In this document: positions 34,229 to 44,137 of the stretch, piece by piece
Position numbering within the stretch: position 1 is the first letter of the stretch
How the letters are laid out: each line of letters opens with the position of its first letter
Assembly: GCA_019635575.1 (NCBI GenBank)
Contig: JAHBZF010000003.1
Coordinates: 28,213 to 92,212 of the forward strand
Length of the DNA stretch: 64,000 bases
Origin: Pseudolabrys sp.
GTDB lineage: Bacteria > Pseudomonadota > Alphaproteobacteria > Rhizobiales > Xanthobacteraceae
Direction: 5' to 3'
Notes under the pieces: generated by a model
Seen by the model: the letters and a program-made list of their open reading frames with translations, nothing else
Database searches by the model: none
What the model was told of the DNA's origin: nothing
Program-made: the position numbers and the translations under genes

Positions 34229-35464
34229 TTACTTGACCCAGCTATTGGCCGCGTCGGAATAGTTCGGCATCGCCATGTAGTCCTTCGGCGACCATTTCCA
34301 GAACTGCGACACGTCCTTGTATTCGGCGACCGGCTTGTTGATCAGCTTGCCGTTCACCTTCTCGACCTTGAAGACGTATACGTTGTGGATCGGGCTGTTG
34401 TACTCGTCGAAACGGAACTGGCCGCGCGGCGCTTCAAAGGACACCTTCTTCATCGCCGCGGTGAGCTGGTCCACGTTCTTGATGTCGCCCTTGAGTGCGT
34501 TCACCGCCTCGGCGATCACGCGGGCGCCGACATACGATGCTTCCGAGTAGAGCGTGGGGTCGCGCTTGTACTTGGCGCGATAGGCGTCGACGAACTTCTT
34601 GTTGGCGGCGGATTCGAGCGCCGACGCATAGTGCGACGCCGAGGTGATGCCGATCGCCGCATCGCCTTCCTGCTGCAGGATCAGGTCGTCGGTGAGCAGG
34701 ATGGTGCTGACGAGCGGCAGCTTCCCCTTCAGGCCGTATTCCGAATACTGCTTCACGAACTTGATCGCGTCGGAGCCGGCGAACACGGCGCCGACCGCAT
34801 CGGCCGACGAGGTGTCGAACGAGGTCAGGAACGGTCCGAAGTCCGGCGCGCCCATCGGCGGGTAGAGCGTCTTGACGATCTTGCCGCCCGCTTCGACGAA
34901 GGTGCGGGCAAAGCCGCCGGTCTGTTCGTAGCCCATGGCGTAGTTCGGGGCGATCATCACCATCTTGCGGTAGCCGCCCTTCTCGTAGAGCCATTGGCCG
35001 AGCGGATGGCTGACCTGGCTGCCCGAGGAGTTGGTGCGGAAGATGTTCGGGGCCGCGCCCTGTTGCGTGAGGCCGTCGGCGCTCGCCACGGTGACGACCA
35101 GCGGCACCTTTTGCGACACGATGTAGTCGCGCAGCGCATAGGCGACGCTCGACGACACGACGCCGCCGACGAAGGACACGCCGTCCTTCTCGACCAGCTT
35201 CTTGACCTTGGTCAGGCCGACATCGGGCTTCGCCTGCGTGTCTTCGTAAATCAGTTCGAGCTTGCGGCCGCCGGCGGTGCCGCCGATCTCCGACAGATAG
35301 AGGTCGAAGCCGTTGCGGACTTCCTCGCCGATGATCGTGTAGGGACCGCTGTTCGGCCCGACGATGCCGATCTTGATGCTGTCCTGTGCCTGCGCCACGG
35401 CGGCCGTGCCGAACAAGGCTGCCGCCATTGCCACGACAGAACGTGCTGCCTTCGATTTCATCAT
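34229..35464 (-). CDS. livK: Branched-chain amino acid ABC transporter substrate-binding protein (LivK family)
   Basis: A 411-residue periplasmic binding protein with signal peptide (residues 1-27, ending AVAQAQ). The mature start DSIKIGIVGPNSGPY and the later FVGGVVSSSVAYALRDY segment are Peripla_BP_6 features. Start: two adjacent ATG codons (35464, 35461) follow AAGGAG; I take the first. The 20-residue in-frame extension upstream lacks a ribosome site. It is the first gene of livKHMGF. Proteins of this length in rhizobia often bind aromatic acids, but the ligand is not readable here. Confidence 0.92.
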   Translation of the reverse strand: MMKSKAARSVVAMAAALFGTAAVAQAQDSIKIGIVGPNSGPYTIIGEEVRNGFDLYLSEIGGTAGGRKLELIYEDTQAKPDVGLTKVKKLVEKDGVSFVGGVVSSSVAYALRDYIVSQKVPLVVTVASADGLTQQGAAPNIFRTNSSGSQVSHPLGQWLYEKGGYRKMVMIAPNYAMGYEQTGGFARTFVEAGGKIVKTLYPPMGAPDFGPFLTSFDTSSADAVGAVFAGSDAIKFVKQYSEYGLKGKLPLVSTILLTDDLILQQEGDAAIGITSASHYASALESAANKKFVDAYRAKYKRDPTLYSEASYVGARVIAEAVNALKGDIKNVDQLTAAMKKVSFEAPRGQFRFDEYNSPIHNVYVFKVEKVNGKLINKPVAEYKDVSQFWKWSPKDYMAMPNYSDAANSWVK

Positions 35465-35898
35465 CGCGCACTCCTTCCCAATTGAGACAGATGACGCATC
35501 GTGTCGATGCGGATTCCAGTGCATGGAGCGGCGGCTAGCTGCGGTCCCACGTCGGCCGAGTGTTGCCGATCATCCGGACTACATCGTCGGACATCTGACC
35601 TGGCAAGCCCGATGCCGCTTATCGATCCATATCGGGGCCGTATAAATCGGCCCGCGGGCGCGTTGCGATCGGTGGAGCCCATCCCTCTTCGCACCAAAAG
35701 TCTGTCCGCGCCAAAAGCCTGCTGCTTCAGTGTCTTGACGCTAGCCAATTCGCCGGTTTGCAGCTTGCCTTTGAGCGCACCTCGGTTTGCCCGGCAGCGC
35801 AAAGGGCTGCGGCGCAAGGTCCGGCGTTTCGCCACCGGCGGTGCGTTGACCCTCGGGAGGCGGCCGTTAGACTGACGGCAGGCGTTCAGGGGGATTGC
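35465..35898. other. 434-bp intergenic region between livK and the AraC gene
   Basis: No coding sequence is supported. It must hold the divergent promoters of livK and the AraC gene. The only visible structure is a pair of imperfect 15-base direct repeats (13 of 15 identical) at 35690-35704 and 35707-35721, spaced by 17 bp, which could be bound by the adjacent AraC regulator. No clear sigma-70 promoter was found. Confidence 0.4.
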
Positions 35899-36882
35899 GT
35901 GCGGAACCGGATCGTGACTGCCAGCGAGAGCGGCGCCGGCCAGTTTGGCCGGTATTGGCAGGCCGTGTCGTCGCAGGTTGTGCGTGTCGATGCGTTGCCG
36001 GGCAATTCATCGGACTTCAATTATCGAATCCAGTCGCAGACCGTCGGCCCGCTGCAGTTCATCGATATCCAGTCGGATGCGGTGGTGCTGAATCGCTCCG
36101 CGCAGTGCATCGCCCGCGATCCGCGCAACCACTATATCGTCTCGCTGCACCGCGCCGGCCACGGCACGATCCGGCATGACCGCGCCGAGGTGGCCATGGC
36201 GCCTGGTACGCTGGTGTTGATCGACAAGGCGTTGCCTTACGAAACCACGTTCCACGACGCCTGCGCCCGGCTGTTGATCTGTATTCCGCGCGTGCTGCTG
36301 GAACGGCGGTTGAATGATTCCGACCGGTTTCTGCGGGTTCAGGTTCCAACCGACAAGGGGATCGGCCGGATTGCGGCATCCTATGCGGATTCGCTGTTGC
36401 AGGAGGCGGCGCATCTCGATGCCGTCGGACAGACGGATGCGGCCGCGGTCTGTGTCGATCTGCTCGCGGCTGCATTCCAGTCGGCGCCGGAAGGCCGACC
36501 CGCCGCGTGCGAGAATTTCAATACGGACCCGCGCCGCGGCGGCGGTCTCGTGCTGCTGTCGCGGATCCGCGCTTATGTCCGCGCCAACCTGTCCCGACCC
36601 GATCTCGATCCGGCATCGATTGCCGAGGCGCATGGCATCTCGAAGCGCTATCTGCACGCGCTGTTCGCCACCACGAACACGTCGGTCGGCGCGTTCATCC
36701 GCGAAGAACGTCTCGACCGCGCCTATATCGATCTCGGCAACCCGCGCTTGCGCGATCTCTCGGTGACGGAGATCGTGTTGCGCAACGGGTTCAACGACGT
36801 GCCGCACTTCACGCGGCGGTTCAAGGCGAAGTACGGCGTGCAGCCGAATACATTGCGCACCGCGCGGCGCGACGAACATTAG
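35899..36882 (+). CDS. AraC family transcriptional regulator
   Basis: A 327-residue regulator. The N-terminal sensor domain is of the AraC-binding-like type (SSDFNYRIQSQTVGPLQF, APGTLVLIDKALPYE). The C-terminal HTH pair reads SIAEAHGISKRYLHALFATTNTSVGAFIREERLDRA, then TEIVLRNGFNDVPHFTRRFKAKYGVQPNTLR. GTG 35899 is chosen because AGGGGGA precedes it; an ATG at 35758 would add 47 atypical residues. It is divergent from livK and convergent with a VOC gene; either the transporter or the VOC genes may be its target. Confidence 0.87.
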   Translation: MRNRIVTASESGAGQFGRYWQAVSSQVVRVDALPGNSSDFNYRIQSQTVGPLQFIDIQSDAVVLNRSAQCIARDPRNHYIVSLHRAGHGTIRHDRAEVAMAPGTLVLIDKALPYETTFHDACARLLICIPRVLLERRLNDSDRFLRVQVPTDKGIGRIAASYADSLLQEAAHLDAVGQTDAAAVCVDLLAAAFQSAPEGRPAACENFNTDPRRGGGLVLLSRIRAYVRANLSRPDLDPASIAEAHGISKRYLHALFATTNTSVGAFIREERLDRAYIDLGNPRLRDLSVTEIVLRNGFNDVPHFTRRFKAKYGVQPNTLRTARRDEH

Positions 36883-36918
36883 CGCCGGTGTGCGCCGCTC
36901 ACCGGTGCGGCGACCGTC

Positions 36919-37797
36919 TCAGCCCGCAAAGAAATAGTGTGTGACGCCGAGCGCTTCCTCGGCCGGCACGATTAGCTTGCCGCCGGACTTCACCACGGTG
37001 AACTTGCCTTGCTTGAGCAGGTTTTCGACGTGCGCGAGATCCGCGACGGCGAATCCCATGGCGGCGATCGATGGCGGCGGCGAGAACAGCGAGCCGGGCA
37101 GATAGTCGGCGATGCCTTCCGGCGTGGTGAAGATCAGCTTCGACACCAGCGGCAGGTCGATCTCGTAACGGTTGCCGTTATGCGCCGCCTTGCGATTGGT
37201 GAGCGTTTCATAGTGCTTGGCGTTGGCCGCCGGGTCGCTGGAGATCAGCACCACTTCCGATAGCGCGCGGGCGCCGTTGCGGTGCGTCAGATAGCGTTCC
37301 TGATGCACGTATTCCGGGTTGCGATGCCGTGCCGCCTGGATCAGTCCTTCTGGCGTTTGCGCGCGGTCGAAATGCACGCAATCGAACCGTGCGGTGCGCA
37401 CGCCCTCCGGCGTACCGATATCACGTTGCAGCAGCACCACGTCGGAGGTCTTGATGTCGGTATGGCTCAGACGCTCGTGCACCACGTTGGCGTCCTTGCA
37501 GCCGAAGCAGATGATATGCCCGCCCTGAAAGCGCTCGAGGAATTTGCCCCAGCTCCAGTCGGGCTTGCCCGGATTCACGATGCCGAGCACTTCCACGTAA
37601 TTGTGCGGAAAGATGGCACACCGGTTGCCGGTGGCCAGCGGTTCCGGCGGCTGATCCGGCTTGGTGCTGCCGAAATGCACGGACAGCGGACTGAGGGTGA
37701 AGCCGAGTGCTTCATAGAGCGCAGAAGCCCGATCAAGATCGCGCACCGCGACGCCGACGTGGTTGACGCTGTCGATGTCTCCGGGGCGCTCCGCCAT
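36919..37797 (-). CDS. VOC-family protein (glyoxalase-3-like), paralogue 1
   Basis: A 292-residue two-module VOC protein. NHVGVAVRDLDRASALYEALGF is the first module, and the C-terminal half repeats the fold (MGFAVADLAHVENLLKQG). Long shared blocks with the divergent gene at 38033 (GNRC, GGxIICF, LQRDI-TPEGVRTA, PEG-IQ-ARH, NG) make the two clear paralogues. Function is unknown; single metal-type His residues are present but no complete dioxygenase triad could be assigned. A 235-bp gap with an AT-rich inverted repeat separates the pair. Confidence 0.8.
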   Translation of the reverse strand: MAERPGDIDSVNHVGVAVRDLDRASALYEALGFTLSPLSVHFGSTKPDQPPEPLATGNRCAIFPHNYVEVLGIVNPGKPDWSWGKFLERFQGGHIICFGCKDANVVHERLSHTDIKTSDVVLLQRDIGTPEGVRTARFDCVHFDRAQTPEGLIQAARHRNPEYVHQERYLTHRNGARALSEVVLISSDPAANAKHYETLTNRKAAHNGNRYEIDLPLVSKLIFTTPEGIADYLPGSLFSPPPSIAAMGFAVADLAHVENLLKQGKFTVVKSGGKLIVPAEEALGVTHYFFAG

Positions 37798-37942
37798 GGT
37801 TCGCTATCCTCATGCGTTTCGGGTGGGTTCTTGCCCTGTAGCGCAGGGGTGCCGCTGCGTCTTGCCCGTGAGCGCAAGCCGGGTTGCCCGATGGCGCAGG
37901 GAGGAAAAAGGGACGGCCGGGCCGCTTTTGTCCTCGTCCGCG

Positions 37943-37969
37943 ATTTATAGGTCTGGACTATATATAAAT
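37943..37969. promoter_or_regulatory. AT-rich inverted repeat between divergent VOC paralogues
   Basis: Arms ATTTATA (37943-37949) and TATAAAT (37963-37969) flank a 13-base centre; a second overlapping pair TATAG/CTATA occupies 37946-37950 and 37958-37962. In otherwise GC-rich DNA this is a likely promoter or operator serving both genes. Confidence 0.4.
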
Positions 37970-38032
37970 AAGGATGGGGCGGGTTGCTGTGGCCTCGCTG
38001 CCGCGATGTGGTGACGGCAGGAAAGCAGGGGC

Positions 38033-38911
38033 ATGATCGTGCCGGATATCGACAACATCAATCATGTGGGCATGGCGGTTCGCGATCTGCGCGACACCAC
38101 GTCGCGCTACGAACGTCTTGGATTTCAGCTCACGCCGTTTTCGCCGCATTCGGGCGCGTGGAAACCGGGCGAAGCGGTGCAGAAGCTGAACTCCGGCAAC
38201 CGCTGCGTGATGTTCGCCACCAATTATCTCGAAATTCTCGCCAGCGAGGATCCGGCCGCGCCCGCGCCGCGCATCGAGAATTTTCTCAAGCATCATCAGG
38301 GCGGCTGCATCATCTGTTTCAATTCGGAGGCTGTGCAGGCAGCGGACCAGCGGCTGGTGGCGAGCGGAATCAAGACCTCGGGTGTGATCCCCCTGCAGCG
38401 CGACATCGACACTCCGGAGGGCGTGCGTACCGCCAAGTTCGAACGAATGCAGTTCGCGCCCGACGATTCGCCGGAGGGCTATATCCAGGTGGCGCGGCAT
38501 CTGACGCCGCAATACATCTACCAGCCGCGTTACATCGTGCATGCGAACGGCTGCAACCGGCTGAACGATACGTTTGTCGTTACCGATGACCTTGCGCATT
38601 TCGTCGAGAAATACGCGCGCTATGTCGGCGCAGCGGCGCAATGGAATGGCGACGACTGCGCGATCTTCGGCTTTGCGCTGGGTACGCGGTTGCTGATCGG
38701 TACCAGCCGCCGCATGGCCAAGATGCTGCCCGGCACGCTGTTCCCGCCGGTGCCGGGTATTGTCGCGGTATCATTCAATACCCCGGACCTGGCGGCGCAG
38801 CGCCAGCGTCTGGTGCAGGCGAGGGTGCCATTCAACGAGGCCGAGGGGCGGATTGTCGTGCCGGCGGAAGAGGCGAGCGGCATCGCCGTCGTGTTCGACA
38901 ATCGATCATAA
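38033..38911 (+). CDS. VOC-family protein (glyoxalase-3-like), paralogue 2
   Basis: A 292-residue protein paralogous to the one at 36919 and of the same length: NHVGMAVRDLRDTTSRYERLGFQLTPF, then GNRCVMFATNYLEIL, GGCIICFNSE, VIPLQRDIDTPEGVRTAKF. The second module starts near IVAVSFNTPDLAAQRQRLVQ. The start ATG 38033 follows AAGCAGGGGC. A Bug receptor gene follows after 60 bp, suggesting a link to uptake of a carboxylate. The reaction is not known. Confidence 0.8.
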   Translation: MIVPDIDNINHVGMAVRDLRDTTSRYERLGFQLTPFSPHSGAWKPGEAVQKLNSGNRCVMFATNYLEILASEDPAAPAPRIENFLKHHQGGCIICFNSEAVQAADQRLVASGIKTSGVIPLQRDIDTPEGVRTAKFERMQFAPDDSPEGYIQVARHLTPQYIYQPRYIVHANGCNRLNDTFVVTDDLAHFVEKYARYVGAAAQWNGDDCAIFGFALGTRLLIGTSRRMAKMLPGTLFPPVPGIVAVSFNTPDLAAQRQRLVQARVPFNEAEGRIVVPAEEASGIAVVFDNRS

Positions 38912-38971
38912 GCACGCGCGGCCATCGGTGCTCGCGGCCACAAGCGATCGCGTACAGAGAGGGAGGATGCG

Positions 38972-39949
38972 ATGAACAGACGTAAGATGATGAGCGCCGT
39001 CGCAGCGGTGCTCGCGGTTGTCGCCGTGCAGCCGGCGATGGCGCAGGATTTTCCGGCGCGACAGGTCAAGATTGTCGTGCCGTATCCGGCCGGCGGTGGT
39101 GTCGACGGGCTGGCGCGCGCGTTGACCGACCGTCTCGGCAAAATCTGGAATCAGACCGTCATCGTCGAGAACAAGGGCGGCGCCGCCACCATGATCGGCG
39201 GCGAATCCGTCGCGCGTTCGGCACCGGACGGCTACACGTTGTTCCTGACCAGCGACTCGTCGATCACCAGCAATCCGTTTCTGTTCAAGAAGATGACCTA
39301 TGATCCGATCAAGGAGCTGGCGCCGGTGACGCAGCTTATCGATCTGCATCAGATGGTGGTGGTCAATCCGTCGGTGCCGGTGAACTCGCTGCAGGAACTG
39401 GTGGCGTATGCCAAGGCCAATCCCGACAAGCTGAACTACGGTTCCTACGGCAACGGCAGCCAGCCGCATCTGCTGTTCGCGACGATTCAGGCCAAGACCG
39501 GGGCGCGCATCCAGCAGGTGCCGTTCCGCGGCATCGCGCCGGCGATCACCGCGACGCTCGCCAACGACGTGCAGATGACGCTCGGCGGCGCCGCGACCAC
39601 CGGCGCACACACGCAGGCTGGCAAGCTGAAGGCGCTGGCGATCGGCCGCAAAGAGCGGCTGGCGTCGTTTCCCAACGTGCCGACACTGGCGGAAGCAGGC
39701 TTCGGCGATGCGGACCCGCGCTCGTGGTTCGGCGTGTTTGCGCCGGCCGGGACGCCGCCGGCGATCCTCAACAAGATTTCCGCCGATATCAAAAAGGTCC
39801 TGAACGAACCGGAGTTCAAACAGCGGTTCATCGACAGCGTCGGCTACACCGGTGTCGGCAATACGCCGGCCGAGTTCGCCGCCTTCATCAAGGACGATCT
39901 CGCCTACAAGAAAAACATGATCGAGAAGGCCGGCATTCAGGCCGAATAA
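38972..39949 (+). CDS. Bug-family periplasmic solute-binding protein (TctC-like)
   Basis: A 325-residue receptor with a signal peptide (residues 1-25, ending QPAMAQD). Bug signatures are VKIVVPYPAGGGVDGLARALTDRL and ENKGGAATMIGGESVARSAPDGYTL. A strong ribosome site (GAGAGGGAGG) precedes the ATG. It follows the VOC paralogue and ends at a bidirectional terminator. Third Bug protein in the window; again no permease subunits accompany it. Confidence 0.93.
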   Translation: MNRRKMMSAVAAVLAVVAVQPAMAQDFPARQVKIVVPYPAGGGVDGLARALTDRLGKIWNQTVIVENKGGAATMIGGESVARSAPDGYTLFLTSDSSITSNPFLFKKMTYDPIKELAPVTQLIDLHQMVVVNPSVPVNSLQELVAYAKANPDKLNYGSYGNGSQPHLLFATIQAKTGARIQQVPFRGIAPAITATLANDVQMTLGGAATTGAHTQAGKLKALAIGRKERLASFPNVPTLAEAGFGDADPRSWFGVFAPAGTPPAILNKISADIKKVLNEPEFKQRFIDSVGYTGVGNTPAEFAAFIKDDLAYKKNMIEKAGIQAE

Positions 39950-39970
39950 GCTTTTCGACGGAACATATAA

Positions 39971-39999
39971 AAACGGCCGGTGCGATGCACCGGCCGTTT
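39971..39999. terminator. Bidirectional rho-independent terminator
   Basis: A perfect 13-base-pair stem (39971-39983 and 39987-39999) with a 3-base loop, A-rich on the left and T-rich on the right. It serves the Bug gene (ends 39949) and the convergent 3-hydroxyanthranilate dioxygenase gene (ends 40021). Confidence 0.88.
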
Positions 40000-40020
40000 G
40001 TCTTTGACGTCGATTCTGCG

Positions 40021-42860
<2,840 letters not shown>

Positions 42861-43018
42861 GGTTCGGCATCGCTGGCCTCGACATGGCTGGCTCGGTCCC
42901 GGCACCGCGCAGCAAGGGGCTGGGGCTTTATTTCGAGCCGGGGCATCTATAAGGCAATCAGGTTTCTTGCTATGAATTTATCCGCTTGCCGTATGAATAT
43001 GGCTGGCGACGGAGAACC

Positions 43019-43999
43019 ATGGCGGGCCGCAACGAGACACCGATGAATGTGACGATCCGCCAGATTCAGGCATTTCTGGCGGTGGCGGAGCTTGGCAGCT
43101 TCACGCGGGCGGCGGAGCGTCTGCATGCGGCGCAGCCGGCACTGTCCTTGCTGCTGCGCCAGCTCGAGGAAGAACTCGGCACCCGGCTGCTGGATCGCAC
43201 GACGCGGCGCGTCGAACTGACCGAGGCCGGCCGCGAATTCAAGAATTCCGCCGACCGCATTCTCGACGAGCTGCACCACGCCGCGCGCAGCGCGCGCGAT
43301 CATGCCGCGCGCCGGCGCGGCCGCATCAGCATCGTCGCGCCGCCTTTGCTCGCCGCCGTGCTGATGCCTCACGCGATCGCCGAATTCGGGCAGGCGCATC
43401 CCGGCATCGAGATCAAGCTGATCGAGGCGCGCACCGACCAGATCGTCGATCTGGTGCGCTCCGGCGGCGCCGATTGCGGCGTCGGCACCTTCGCGGTCGA
43501 TGAAAGCGGGATCGACCGGACCCGGCTGACGCGCGACAATCTGATGCTGTTCTGCGTGCCCGGTTGCGAACTGGCGGACCGGCCGAAAGTGACATGGGAT
43601 GACGTGGCGCGGTCCGGCCTGCCGCTGATCACGCTGACGCGCGACAGCGGCATCCGGTTACTGGTCGAGGTCGGTTTCGAATCCGCGCGCAAGCCATTGC
43701 AACCGGCGTTCGAGGTGACGCAGATCACCACGGCGCTGGCTTTGACGGCGGCCGATCTTGGCGTCGCGGTGCTGCCCGCCTATGCCTGGAACGCGGCGCG
43801 GCATGACCAACTGGTCGTGCGCGAAATGACCAAGCCGTCGATCGTGCGCGATATCGTCATGATCAGCGCCCAGGGGCGCACCCGGACACCGGCAGTGATC
43901 GCGTTCGAAGCGGTGCTGCGTCGCCACGCGCAGCAGCATGTTCCCGGCGAAATCGTCGCACGGGGCGGCGGGACGGCTGCGCCTCGCCAGCGCGGCTGA
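43019..43999 (+). CDS. LysR family transcriptional regulator
   Basis: A 326-residue LysR protein: the N-terminal HTH is TIRQIQAFLAVAELGSFTRAAERLHAAQPALSLLLRQLEEELGTRLLDRT, followed by the effector-binding periplasmic-type fold. ATG 43019 has GGAGAA just upstream; ATG 43043 is the alternative that begins at the conserved core. It is divergent (158 bp) from the molybdenum hydroxylase-nbaC operon, the classic arrangement for a LysR activator, so that operon is its likely target. Confidence 0.92.
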   Translation: MAGRNETPMNVTIRQIQAFLAVAELGSFTRAAERLHAAQPALSLLLRQLEEELGTRLLDRTTRRVELTEAGREFKNSADRILDELHHAARSARDHAARRRGRISIVAPPLLAAVLMPHAIAEFGQAHPGIEIKLIEARTDQIVDLVRSGGADCGVGTFAVDESGIDRTRLTRDNLMLFCVPGCELADRPKVTWDDVARSGLPLITLTRDSGIRLLVEVGFESARKPLQPAFEVTQITTALALTAADLGVAVLPAYAWNAARHDQLVVREMTKPSIVRDIVMISAQGRTRTPAVIAFEAVLRRHAQQHVPGEIVARGGGTAAPRQRG

Positions 44000-44137
44000 T
44001 CCGTTTCCGCACAATGCGCGTGCGCCGCAAACGCGCGCGCCCTCCGTGGTTATCCCGCCGTCGACAAATTGATTTTGCGCTCGCCGGGGAAATGACGTTA
44101 GAATTATTCTCATCACGTCGAGCCGGATGGAATACTC

